A stretch of 64,000 bases of DNA from Calcarisporiella thermophila CBS 279.70. Its lineage: Eukaryota > Calcarisporiellomycota. The translations under genes were made by a program, and so were the position numbers. The stretch spans positions 248,001 through 312,000 of the forward strand of contig NW_027192203.1 in assembly GCF_041956535.1 (NCBI RefSeq), given 5' to 3'. Of the stretch, positions 13,256 through 22,806 are shown piece by piece (positions within the stretch are counted from its first letter, which is position 1; each line of letters begins with the position of its first letter). Below the pieces are notes generated by a model. It saw only the letters and a list, made by a program, of their open reading frames with translations. It was not told the DNA's origin and did not search any database.

Positions 13256-14353
13256 TTAGTAGCCGCTTGACGAGGAGAAGGTCTTGGTGGTCTTGGTGGT
13301 CTTGGACGACTTGGATGACTTGGACGACTTGGAGGAAGAGGAAGAGGAGGAGCTGCTTGAGCTGCTGCTAGAGGAGGAAGACTTGCTGGATTTGACGTGA
13401 GTGTTTCCGCTGGTCATTTCGCTGGACTCCTCCGATTTCTGTTCGTCGGCCTTCTTTGCCTCCTCGGCCTTCTTCTCTTCCTCAGACTTCTGATCTTCCT
13501 CGTTCGAGGAGGTCTCCTCAGTCGTTTCCTCTCCCGACATCTTGTTCTTCTCTTCCATCATCTTTTTCATCTCCTCTTCCGCCTTTTTCTTCTCCTCCTC
13601 AGCCTTGTTCTTCATTTCCTCCTGCATCTTCTTCTGCTCTTCCTCCATCTTCTTCTGCTCTTCATTCTTTTGGCCCTCATTCTTCTGCTGCTCCTCCTGC
13701 ATCTTCTTCTGTTCCTCTTGCTTCTTTTGCTCCTCGTTCTTCTGCTGCTCCTCCTGCATCTTCTTCTGTTCCTCTTGCTTCTTCTGCTCCTCGTTCTTCT
13801 GCTCCTGGTTCTTCTGCTCCTGATTCTTCTGTTCCTCTTGCTTCTTCTGCTCCTCGTTCTTTTGCTCCTCGTTCTTTTGCTCCTCGTTCTTTTGCTCCTC
13901 GTTCTTCTGTTCCTGTTGCTTCTTCTGCTCCTCTTGCTGCCTCTGCTGCTCCTCTTGCTGCTTCTTCAATTCCTCCTTCTTGTTGCGGTTCTTGTTCTTC
14001 TTGCCCTTACGACCCTTCTTGCCATTGTTATTGTTATTGTTGTTAGTGTTATTGTTGATGTTGACGTTCTTGTTCTCGTTGATGTTGACATTCTTGTTCT
14101 CGTTCTTGTTCACATTCTTTGATCCGTTGTTATTGGCTTGGCATGGGACGCATTTCTTGCCCTTGAGTTTCTTGATGAGGCCAAGGGTACGCTTGCTGAC
14201 GGTAGGGCAGCACTGGGCACCACCACCAAGGACTCCAGTGATAAGGCCAATGGTGCGGGGGGCAAGGTCAGATGACTCGCTCGTGGCGACCGGGGCAGCA
14301 TTGGTTGCGGAGGCAACGAGAAGGAGCGCGGCGGCAAGAGTAAGGAATTTCAT
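13256..14353 (-). CDS. Secreted low-complexity Gln/Glu/Lys-rich protein, paralogue A
   Basis: Single exon, 365 residues. The ORF extends upstream, but the start is set by alignment to the paralogue at 16619-17407: both begin MK(F/L)LT...LVASATNAAP, a clear signal peptide with likely cleavage after SATNA. Then follow CCP and, about 17 residues later, CVPC. After these come an Asn/Lys tract (about residues 75-115), a long Gln-Glu-Lys region of EEQKK-type units (about residues 130-275) expected to form helix or coiled coil, a Glu/Ser segment, and a Ser-rich tail ending FSSSSGY. No known domain was recognised; a cell-surface or matrix role is only a guess. The repeat region is made of near-perfect short DNA repeats, so length may vary between strains or assemblies. 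Confidence 0.8.
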   Translation of the reverse strand: MKFLTLAAALLLVASATNAAPVATSESSDLAPRTIGLITGVLGGGAQCCPTVSKRTLGLIKKLKGKKCVPCQANNNGSKNVNKNENKNVNINENKNVNINNNTNNNNNNNGKKGRKGKKNKNRNKKEELKKQQEEQQRQQEEQKKQQEQKNEEQKNEEQKNEEQKNEEQKKQEEQKNQEQKNQEQKNEEQKKQEEQKKMQEEQQKNEEQKKQEEQKKMQEEQQKNEGQKNEEQKKMEEEQKKMQEEMKNKAEEEKKKAEEEMKKMMEEKNKMSGEETTEETSSNEEDQKSEEEKKAEEAKKADEQKSEESSEMTSGNTHVKSSKSSSSSSSSSSSSSSSSSKSSKSSKSSKTTKTTKTFSSSSGY

Positions 14354-14464
14354 GTTATGTGATAATAAGATAAGGATGGAGGGGAATACCAATAGACAAA
14401 GGTAAATGAATTGGAAGTGAATGGGAATGAGTAGAAAAATGACAACGGGCAATCCCAAGTAGGG

Positions 14465-14472
14465 TTTATATA
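14465..14472 (-). promoter_or_regulatory. TATA box of secreted-protein gene A
   Basis: TATATAAA on the minus strand, about 119 bp upstream of the ATG. The same box and flanking sequence occur at 17537-17544 before the paralogue, which supports function. Confidence 0.55.
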
Positions 14473-14699
14473 TGCCTTGGATACGAGTCATGGTTCGTTT
14501 AGATATAAAAAGAGGAAATGAGTACTTGCCGGATTCCTCTCCACGAACCGAGATTAGTTTTCACACTCAGTGGCGTTTGATTGGAATTATAGGCCCCAAG
14601 AATTTCCTGGGTTTTTTGGTGGCCAAATAATGTTTTGTTCCGGCTCACAGAAAGGGGAAGGAGAGAACTGTGGTCTGTGCACTCAAAAACAAACCCTCT

Positions 14700-15000
14700 T
14701 CTTATCCTCTCTCCCCTCTTCGACCACCTTAGCCGCTTGCGCCCTACACCTTGCCTCTTGTATGCACCGGTTCTTAGCGTGCCCAACGACTCTTGTCGTC
14801 CCTACCCGGAATGCCATTTCTCCGTTGCTAGAGCCGCTCCCGAGTAAGGATGCGCTCCTTGGAAAAATAGAATAGACGCATCTCTGAGCGAGCGCCTAGT
14901 TACACGAACACAACTATCCATTTCCCGGGTTTTTAATCTTTAATCGTCCACAAACCCCATTTGAGACACAAATAAGCTGAAAAGAACAAAACGTGTAGGC
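14700..15000. repeat. Promoter-side repeat block, copy 1 of 3
   Basis: Imperfect direct repeat of about 280-300 bp shared with 15245-15530 and 17790-18030. Landmarks common to the copies are a Cys-codon-like CTTGCGCC/CTTGTCG stretch, TTGGAAAAATAGAATAG, TAGTTACAC/TATTTACAC, a CCCGGGTTTTTAA box, and CCACAAACYCC. It lies upstream of secreted-protein gene A. No ORF is conserved among the copies. Confidence 0.75.
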
Positions 15001-15244
15001 AAACAAAAAAAGAAGTGTGCATGAGCAGAAGCCTGGTCATTTGTTATGGCCAATTTTTTTATGTCCTAGAATAACACGCAAATGGCAAACCATTGGCGAA
15101 AGCTTAGGTGACCTAACGCCGTTAAAAAAAATCTCGGTTTTCCCTTGATCTAAAAATATCGCGGGGAGTATTAAAATAAAATGGGAAAAAAATAACACAA
15201 TTAAAGAGAGGCACCATAGGGGGAGCTGTAATTGATGCTATCTA

Positions 15245-15530
15245 AAATAAACCCTCTTCTTTCTTCATTCTGATAAGTCTCTTGCGCCTTGTGTCTTGTT
15301 TGCACATATCGGTTCCTAGAGTGATAACATTCCTCATTATTCCCGTCAGTAAAGCTAGCTATCTCCGTTGATAGGACAGCTTTCGGACAAGAATATATTC
15401 TTTGGAAAAATAGAATAGGCGCATCTATTGAATGAGTGCCTATTTACACACAAGCCGTTCAATTCCCGGGTTTTTAACCTTATAACGTCCACAAACTCCA
15501 TTTGAGGCACAAATAAGAAAAAAACGAAAA
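15245..15530. repeat. Promoter-side repeat block, copy 2 of 3
   Basis: Second copy of the block, same orientation, with the same landmarks (TTGGAAAAATAGAATAGGCGCATC, CCCGGGTTTTTAA, CCACAAACTCCATTTGAG). It sits next to the broken MET2 fragment rather than next to a secreted-protein gene, so it marks a second, incomplete duplication or a later deletion. Confidence 0.75.
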
Positions 15531-15539
15531 GGCAAAAAT

Positions 15540-15663
15540 AAGAGAGACCATGATAACATGGTCCTTCTCTTCGCTCAGAAACCAGGCTGACAAGAGAATT
15601 TTCTACTTGAGAGGGATGAATCTTCAAGTCATCGAAGTGGGTAATACAGTGATTCTGGACCAT
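15540..15663 (-). pseudogene. Truncated copy of the MET2 5' end
   Basis: On the minus strand it reads MVQNHCITHFDDLKIHPSQ, close to the start of intact MET2, then jumps after an internal deletion of roughly 80-90 bp to sequence matching the later part of MET2 exon 1 (AATGGTCCTTCTCTTCGCTC-like on the plus strand), and stops matching. It has no other MET2 exon. DNA identity continues a little upstream of the ATG. The frame runs into unrelated sequence. This is a non-functional fragment left by the segmental duplication. Confidence 0.88.
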
Positions 15664-16618
15664 TTACATCCCCGTCCTTAGAGAAAAAATAAAGAAGGAA
15701 GCGATAAAGAAGAATGCGAAAAATTTTGTGGCTCTGTCCCTAAGAATCACAATGGTTAGACAAAAACTATTAAGATAGGACTGTCGCGACCATTCTGAAA
15801 CTATAGTTGAATTTGGCCATATATTAAGTTATATTGTGTCAACAGTGGAACTTGTTTAAGTTGAACTCTAATAAATTTCCATGCTATTGACCTTTCCCTA
15901 TCCTATGACCTACATTTCTTGAACACTTTAAATAGCCCGTAGAAAATCCAAAGAATATGGCTGCTCTCTTTCCATTATCTGTTTTACTTTATTTCATTTC
16001 TTTCATAGAACCTCGAATGCCCACCATTACATTTCATTTGCCCTTAATTTTATCTTTTTTTACATGAATAAAATATGCATATTCATATCGTCATATCTAT
16101 TGTTTCGTCTTGGATGCCTTTACCGTTTAATTTTTTTTATCATCCTTTTTCTTTTCTTGCAACCTAATATTATTAATACGAAGTCTTTCCAGTAATTAAA
16201 ATTATTTTGATAAAAAAAATTGCAAGAACGTGACTGTATAATCAGATAACCGCTATAGACTTTATTATTTGAGAAAAAAATATCATTCTTAATAATTTAA
16301 CTTATCACAATTATAGATATAGATAAGATAATCGTAAGATAATTAGATTATCATAAAAATATTATAATATTACCACTGAACAATGATCAAATCCATTAAT
16401 TTTCAATTCCCCATCCACTCCTTTCATAGTCGATCCACATTGAGCCAGATTTCCTCACAAGAGAGTAAAATTGGCGGCATTGTAATGTGGGTGTAATAAA
16501 AGAATATCATGGATCATGAATATAACAAAAGAGCTATGATATAGTGTATCAAATAAATAAATAAGAATTGATTATTGTAAACCTGAGGCTACGGAAAAAA
16601 TGTTATCAAGAAGAGTAT
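15664..16618. other. Spacer of duplicated copy B with an extra AT-rich segment
   Basis: The outer parts align to the 12870-13255 spacer (for example the string TATTAAG...TGTGTCAACAGTGGA near 15820-15848, and the 42-base run at 16524-16565). Between about 15850 and 16450 there is roughly 600 bp of very AT-rich DNA without counterpart in copy A. No ORF, terminal inverted repeat or target-site duplication was seen. Confidence 0.55.
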
Positions 16619-17407
16619 TTAGTAGCCGCTTGACGAGGAGAAGGACTTGGTGGTCTTGATGGTCTTGGACGACTTGGACGACATGGAGGAAGAGGAAGAG
16701 GAGGAGCTGCTGCTAGAGTGGGAAGATTTACTGGATTTGACGTGGGTATTTCCGCTGGTCATTTCGCTGGACTCCTCTGATTTCTGTTCTTTGGCCTTTT
16801 TTGCCTCCTCGCATTTCTGTCTTTCTTCATTCGAGGAGATCTCCTCAGTCGTTTCCTCTCTCGTCATCTTGTTCTTCTCTCCCATCATCTTTTTCTTCTC
16901 CTTCTCGGCCTTATCCCTCATTTCCTCCTGCATCTTCTTTTGCTCCTCCATCTTCTTTTGCACCTCCAACCTCTTCTGCTCCTCCAGCTTCCTTTGCTCC
17001 TCTAACTCCTTCTGCTTCTTCATTTCTCTCTGCTCCTCTATCTTCTTTTGCTCCTCCAGCTTCCTTTGCTCCTCTAATTCCTTCTGCTCCTTCACCTTCC
17101 TCTGCTCTTCCAATCTCTCTTGCTCTTTATTCTTTTGTTCCCCTTGCTGCTCGTACGTATACGAGCCATTTTGTGGGGTGTAATTGACGTGGTGACATGG
17201 GACACATTTTTTGCTCCCGAGTAGGTTGAAGAGGTAAAAGGTGCGCTTGCTAATGGTAGGACAGCACCGGGTTCCACCGCCTAAGAGTCCAGTGTGAAAG
17301 TTAAGAGTGCGGGAAACAAGCTTGGACGATTCGATCGGACTAACCGGCGCAGCATTGGTTGCAGAGGCAACGAGAAAGAGTGCGGTGGCAAAGGTAAGAA
17401 GTTTCAT
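16619..17407 (-). CDS. Secreted low-complexity Gln/Glu/Lys-rich protein, paralogue B
   Basis: Single exon, 262 residues, paralogue of the gene at 13256-14353 and in the same orientation. Signal peptide of about 20 residues (ends SATNAAP), then CCP and CVPC with the same spacing, a Gln/Glu/Lys region built of EEQ(K/R)x(L/M/K)E-type units, and the same Ser-rich tail ending FSSSSGY. It lacks the Asn/Lys tract of paralogue A and has fewer, more diverged repeat units. Conservation of signal peptide, cysteines and C-terminus against a fast-changing middle argues that both copies encode real proteins. No homologue with known function was recognised. Confidence 0.8.
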   Translation of the reverse strand: MKLLTFATALFLVASATNAAPVSPIESSKLVSRTLNFHTGLLGGGTRCCPTISKRTFYLFNLLGSKKCVPCHHVNYTPQNGSYTYEQQGEQKNKEQERLEEQRKVKEQKELEEQRKLEEQKKIEEQREMKKQKELEEQRKLEEQKRLEVQKKMEEQKKMQEEMRDKAEKEKKKMMGEKNKMTREETTEEISSNEERQKCEEAKKAKEQKSEESSEMTSGNTHVKSSKSSHSSSSSSSSSSSMSSKSSKTIKTTKSFSSSSGY

Positions 17408-17536
17408 GTTTTGTGGATGAATATAGGTAAGGACGGTGAGGGGAAGAAGTCAAAAAGCAAAGAGAGGATGGAGAAAAGGATTGGAAGTGAATGGGGGTGA
17501 GTTGAATAAGAGGATGATGGACCATCCCATGTAGAG

Positions 17537-17544
17537 TTTATATA
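17537..17544 (-). promoter_or_regulatory. TATA box of secreted-protein gene B
   Basis: TATATAAA on the minus strand about 137 bp upstream of the ATG, in the same context as in copy A; the downstream-flanking plus-strand string CATGG(T/C)TCGTTTAGAT is also conserved. Confidence 0.55.
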
Positions 17545-17789
17545 CGGCTTGAATCGAGCCATGGCTCGTTTAGATAAAAGGTAAATTTAGAACTTGTAGG
17601 ACAATTCATGATCGAGGTTTCATATTAACTCGTATAAATCAATCTCGATTCACGGTCCTTGATTGGAATTTTAGGCCGCCATTTTCTGGGATATTTGTTG
17701 GCCATGTATGGGTTGTTCTGGCTCACATGAAAGCGGAAGAACAGAAGAGTTGATCGTGCGCTTCCAATTTCTCTCCCATTTTTATTCTA

Positions 17790-18230
17790 TTAAGTATTCA
17801 GCGTCTTTATGCCTTGTCGTCTGCATAGCTTAGGTTGCTCAAGGCTCTCATCATCCCTAACAAGAGTGCTACTCTCCTGTCGCTAGTGCAGCAATAGAGT
17901 AGGGATGCCCTCGTTGAAAAATTAAAATAGACTCGTCGGCATGTAAGTCTAATTACACAATCAAGCCATCCGTTTCCCGGGATTTTTAAGCTTTTCATCA
18001 TCCACAAATCCCACACCTGACGATAAGAAATAGAGAAAAATACGTTGAGGCGGGCCATAAAGAGAAATTTCGCAAATAGAAGTACGATCCTTTGCCATAG
18101 CTGATTTATTTTATTTTCTTGGATTACATGAAAGTGACAAACCAAGGAAGCACCTTTAGCGAAAGCTCGGATGACTCATTAAAAATAATCTCGATTTGCC
18201 CTTGATCTAAAAATACTTCAAGAAAAATAA
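17790..18230. repeat. Promoter-side repeat block, copy 3 of 3, plus distal arm
   Basis: Matches 14700-15000 (TTGAAAAATTAAAATAG, CCCGGGATTTTTAA, CCACAAATCCC). Its distal part (18137-18220: CAAACCAAGG...GCGAAAGCT...CCCTTGATCTAAAAATA) matches 15085-15170, so the duplicated unit extends to about 18.23 kb. It stops just short of the methyltransferase stop codon at 18286. Confidence 0.7.
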
Positions 18231-18285
18231 AAACAAATGCGTAAAAAATGCACAAGCAAGGCGGCATCGAGCCAAGAGTAGTGGA

Positions 18286-19676
18286 CTACATATCCTGTTG
18301 TACGTTATCTGGAAAGGTCGGACCCATTGATGCAATCCCCTCGTCGAACGTTTCGTCTTCTTCCACAGAGACCCGTCCTCCCAGGCCGACTTTTCCGGCC
18401 CTTTTTCCGCCGTCTCGGTCCTCTTCGGTCGCATCCGTGACTGGACCTCCAGGTACTCGCCCATACACGCAATTGAAGAAGGCCATGGTCTCGTAGGTTT
18501 CAATCTCGTTGCTCATGTCCACCTCGAAGAACTGGGTGTACTCTTCGGACGTCATACCCATTCTCTGCTGGGCCACTTTTCCCATGCTCCTGAAAGCATC
18601 CATCGCCACCTCCTTACAGAGCCGGCCCAGCCGACCGTGGGACTCGTGCATGGGAATGGTGAGACGATGAGCCTTCACCTCCTCGAAACCGGCCTCGTCC
18701 ATGATATCGGTAAGCCGCCTGGCCATGTTCAGGTCCACTCCATCTTCGCGGGCCACCGCATGGACTATCCATCCGTGGCGAAAATTAGGTAAGCATAAAG
18801 GAGCCACCTAAATCTCAAAAGGGGAAATTTACTTGCATCAAGGTATCTCGTGAAAAGGGGGCCCCTTTTCTCGGGGTATGTATCCACCTCTACCAACTCG
18901 ACGTAGCCTCCTGGCTTTGTCACACGCTTTATCTCGCTCATTACCCTCGGCCAGTCGTCCAAAGGATAGGAGAGCAGTGCCAGGCGCTGGAACACATACG
19001 AAATTTCGCCATCGGCGTAGGGGAGAGGATCGAGGGCATTCCGGAGCTCTAAGGTGAGGTTGTGCGGAAGCTCACGATCGAGTGGGAAGGTGATTTCGAT
19101 TATGTCGATTCCAATAAATTCTGATTGAGGGTATTCACTCGCCATTTCTATTGTCCAGGATGCGGAGCCGCAGCTAGGGGAAATGAAACGAATTAGCCTC
19201 TTACACGACGCGTATCAGCACTTGCTTTTCGAAGTTACCCAATATCCAAGCACTTTGCTCCTCTTCTTAACATTTTTTCGACGGGGGCCATGTGATTTCT
19301 ATCGATGAAAAAGACATTCAGAAGCCGGCCCCCAACACCTCCAAAAGAAGACTTACCGCTGAAAGCCCCAGTGCAACATCATGTGCATTTTATCTTGGCG
19401 TTCTATCTCTTTTTCACTAATAATATATGTTTTGATGTATGGAGAGTCGAGGATCTCTAGAGGATCCAATTTATTTTTGCTGATTAAATGGCCTTGTCTC
19501 CTTGGAAAAGGATCCGACAGCACAGTCTGCCCGTGCACAGGCGAAAATTGGGTATCGGCGCTGTCCGCTCTCCCTAATGGGACAGCAGAACGCCTGAAAA
19601 AAGTTTGGGTTTTGCGATCCGAGAATTGGCGACGCCATTCTTCGCGTCGTTTTGGGGAGGCTAGAGTGTTGCCCAT
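18286..19676 (-). CDS. SAM-dependent methyltransferase (class I, fungal family)
   Basis: Three exons on the minus strand: 19676-19357, 19173-18833, 18764-18286; 379 residues. The glycine-rich SAM motif is completed by the first splice (RCGSASWTIEMA), followed by the acidic loop FIGIDIIE, the DALDPLPYADGEISYV-type motif, and KRVTKPGGYVELVE. This resembles the LaeA-like/velvet-associated class of methyltransferases, expanded in several fungal groups; no substrate can be assigned. The first about 100 residues and the Gly/Glu/Asp-rich C-terminal 50 residues are outside the fold. The glycine motif is reduced (CGSAS instead of DxGxGxG), but the third exon keeps normal family length. It lies at the edge of the duplicated block. 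Confidence 0.8.
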
Positions 19677-19797
19677 GGTAAGATATGTGCGCGTGGGCTA
19701 ATATAAGGCATGCATATGGGAAATGGGGCGAGGTCGAAGTATTGCTAATGGGATGAGGTGCGGGTTGAAGGGAGAGGGAGAGGAGGGGAGAGACAAG

Positions 19798-19806
19798 TAT
19801 ATAAAA
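19798..19806 (+). promoter_or_regulatory. TATA box, target gene uncertain
   Basis: TATATAAAA in a GC-rich setting. On the plus strand it could serve a transcript covering the candidate gene at 20101-20596. No other evidence. Confidence 0.3.
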
Positions 19807-20100
19807 GGCAAGAGGGTCCCAAAAAAGACATTATTACTGAGAAAATGCATTGAGCAACTGAGTCGATTTCAGACCAAGGATGCGTCTCATCATCCCGAGA
19901 ATTCCCCTTCCATATCGAGCACATGGCTCAATCGCGGTCCTCTGCGCGACCTCATTGCTACCACCGCCCCCACTGGCCCGATTTCTCTGCTGACGGCCAC
20001 AAGCGTGCCCCTTACAGCACCCGCTTCCCTCTGCTCCTTACGGACTCTACCCCCCGTCGCCCGACGCACCCTCATCGCGGCCCGATAGCATTGGCTGCCC

Positions 20101-20596
20101 ATGTCTCAATGCGATGTGACTCCTACCGGAGGCATGCGTCATCCACTCTTGGCGCTCAATCGCGAGGTTTCGTTGCTCTGTCTTCAAGGCCAAAATCCAC
20201 GTTTTAATCAAGCAATGGCAGACCAGATTTCAGAAACTGTCCAGGCTCCCCCTCGGATTCTGCGCCTTCGGAAAAAAAAAATCTCGCCCTTACAAAACGA
20301 TATTATTCAACTGTAAGCTTACTGGACACCGTGTTACTCTAATCAAGATTCATCTATCTATCAATAGAGAGCGCTTTCTAGCCATTCCCCATTCGCAACC
20401 CATATTTTTAGCACCGCAGCTAGTTTACCGTCTTGTCGGGATTCTCCTCGAGCAATGTCCCCTCCTTTCATTCGTTTATCCAATGCCACAATCGAAAACA
20501 CAGTCATGCAACCTTGGGAGAAAGCAGAGAAAGGTGCAATTACTGATGCGTTTAGCATTACCTGCTATCCCGCATATTGCATTTCTCGGTTCCTAG
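20101..20596 (+). CDS. Candidate small two-exon gene, unknown product
   Basis: Exons 20101-20312 and 20368-20596 would give 146 residues. The case rests on an ATG ORF ending near a GTAAGC donor, a 55-nt intron with acceptor CAATAG, and 76 further codons open in the joined frame. The predicted protein has a basic patch (RILRLRKKK) and a hydrophobic stretch (LVYRLVGILLEQC). No family was recognised. An open exon of this size can arise by chance, so this is only a hypothesis; the TATA box 300 bp upstream is weak support. Confidence 0.28.
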
Positions 20597-21177
20597 TACC
20601 TCGACCATTCCGGGTGCATGGGCTGGTATTTGTTCTACCACAGCCATGAATCTATCAAGCGTAAGTCCGAACTAGCATAGAATGATGTGTTGTTTACCAG
20701 GCAGGGTCTCCACTATTCCCCGTAGGAGGTTACCCTATGCTATTAAAGCAACTACTAACTGATATTGGCGTATACATCAAGCATAATCAATCTACTGATT
20801 TACTCGGTGAGCTGAAGCTTTATCCGCTTTTCAAATATATTCATGCATGAAAATCTTCCAAATGTGAATGCTAAGTAGTATAAGATCCATAGAGCCGAAG
20901 GGATGCAGCCAAATGGCTCTTGAACGTCACCCAACATGGTTTGCCAGGCAAAATATGGGACTACGCAAAATTGCAAATACCAATTCCTCTTTGCCACCAG
21001 TGGCTGAGTTAATTTATTTGGGTGTAATGGAGAGTTCGCGTTCGTGACCCTTATTAACGCGTTATTGTCTTACATTTCACCTCTCCTTCAACGATTCTCT
21101 TAAAAATTACTTCGTTGGCATTTTCATTGATACGACTTCGGTCATCGAATCGCCTGCTTCATACATCAACTGTCGCC
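20597..21177. other. Intergenic region upstream of FEN1
   Basis: About 580 bp without supported coding sequence. It contains the FEN1 promoter, with an ACGCGT hexamer near its 3' side. Confidence 0.5.
21057..21062. promoter_or_regulatory. MluI cell-cycle box (ACGCGT) upstream of FEN1
   Basis: ACGCGT 116 bp before the FEN1 ATG. In budding and fission yeast MBF binds this hexamer in front of S-phase genes, including RAD27. A single hexamer is expected many times per 64 kb by chance, so function is inferred from position only. Confidence 0.4.
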
Positions 21178-22806
21178 ATGGGTATACAAGGCCTTCATAA
21201 GGTGATCTCTGACAATGCTCCCGATGCCATAAAATCAAATGAAATCAAAAATTACTTCGGGCGCAAAGTCGCCATCGATGCATCCATGAGCATATATCAA
21301 TTTCTGATTGCAGTGAGAGGCCAAGACGGAGAAGTTCTGCAAAATGAGGCGGGAGAAACGACAAGGTTACTTTATCTTCGAGCCCGTTCCAGATGTTTCA
21401 CTACTAAATTAGAAGCTATGGCAGCTGATGATCTTGTACGCTTTCTCTTCGTATAATAGTCATTTAATGGGGATGTTCTATAGGACCATCCGTATGTGCG
21501 AGAACGGGATCAAACCCGCGTATGTTTTTGACGGGAAACCACCCACGCTTAAGAGCGGAGAATTAGCCAAGCGGTTGGCACGTCGTGCCGATGCTACCGC
21601 TAGTATGGAGGCGGCCAAAGAGGAGGGTGAGTGTTCGATATGAATTGGCCGGAATAAATTTTCATTTTTCATACTGAATATGGTTGGCTTCCTTTAGGTG
21701 ATATGGAGGCATATGACAAATTCAGTCGGCGGACGGTGAAGGTGACGAGAGAGCACAACGAGGAGTGCAAGAAGCTCCTCACACTCATGGGTATCCCATA
21801 TGTTGATGTAGGCTTTATATTTTTCAAGCAATGAAGGTTCAAGTGTTCTTACTTCTACTTCCTTCACTAAAGGCCCCATGTGAGGCGGAAGCGCAATGTG
21901 CAGCCCTTGCAAGGGCTGGCAAGGTAACGCCCAGTGCTTTATTTTCAGTTTTCATTTTCTCTATTGAGCATTGTTTTTGGGTGAACATTCTATCCTAGGT
22001 CTTTGCCGCCGCTTCTGAAGACATGGACACACTAACTTTTTGCTCCCCTGTACTACTGCGACACTTAACCTTCAGCGAGCAACGGAAGATGCCCATCGAC
22101 GAGATTCACTTGGATCGGGCCCTCGCGGGACTGGGACTCACGATGGAACAGGTTCACCCTAGGAATATTGCTATTTAAGCCACGATCGAATCCGTGCTGA
22201 TATCGGTTTTGTTTGTTTGTTAACTCTCTTATTTCCAGTTTGTCGATTTGTGCATCATCCTTGGTTGCGACTATGTGGATCCGATCAAAGGAGTGGGACC
22301 CAAAACAGCCCTTGAGCTTATCCGAGAGCACGGTTGTATTGAGGGCGCTCTGGAGCACATTCGTGGCAAGCCCAAGTACACCATCCCCGAAGACTGGCCC
22401 TATGAGGATGCAAGGAAACTCTTCCTTGAGCCGGAGGTGCTTGACGCTGCTGACGTGGAGCTCAAATGGGTCGCGCCCGATGAAGAGGGTATTGTAGCGT
22501 TCCTGGTTCAAGAGAAGGGGTTCAAAGAGGAGCGTGTGCGAAAAAACGTGGAAAAACTACGGAAATATCTCAAGGATGCACCTCAAGGAAGATTGGACAC
22601 CTTTTTTAAGGTGGTCCCCACGGATAAATCGAAACGAAAGGTATGCAGCATCGGGCATTTCCCAACCCGTTGATTCTATTGCTGTAGCGTATTTTTTTTT
22701 ATTCGATTCTCCTGTATAGGCTGACGGGGACGAAAAATCGGCCAAAGGCAAAAAGGCAAAAACAAGTACAACCGCAAAGAGAGGTGCGGGCCGACCGAGA
22801 AAATAG
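21178..22806 (+). CDS. FEN1: Flap endonuclease 1
   Basis: Seven exons: 21178-21365, 21460-21626, 21698-21807, 21873-21923, 21999-22151, 22239-22640, 22720-22806; 385 residues, all junctions in phase. It starts [10 protein letters not shown] as in FEN1/Rad27. The active-site acidic residues appear in [33 protein letters not shown] and [13 protein letters not shown] (the last also the helix-hairpin-helix that binds DNA). A PCNA-interacting motif QGRLDTFF lies near the C-terminus, followed by a basic tail. The enzyme removes 5' flaps in Okazaki-fragment maturation and long-patch base-excision repair. A TTG-initiated in-frame extension with an Arg/Ser-rich sequence exists upstream, but there is no ATG for it. 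Confidence 0.97.

Noticed and set aside
13397-14122. 241-codon leucine-rich ORF on the plus strand, with further plus-strand ORFs in other frames
   Set aside because: It is the complement of the CTT/CTC-type repeats encoding Glu/Lys/Gln in the secreted-protein gene; repeat composition removes stops from several frames at once.
13256-14353. Hydrophobin identity suggested by a signal peptide, GLITGVLGGG-like stretch and CC motif
   Set aside because: Hydrophobins need eight cysteines in a fixed order; only four are present and most of the protein is charged repeats.
15850-16450. Transposon insertion in copy B
   Set aside because: No terminal inverted repeats, target-site duplication or transposase-like frame could be seen.
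16647-17183. 178-codon plus-strand ORF
   Set aside because: Antisense shadow of the second secreted-protein gene, for the same reason.
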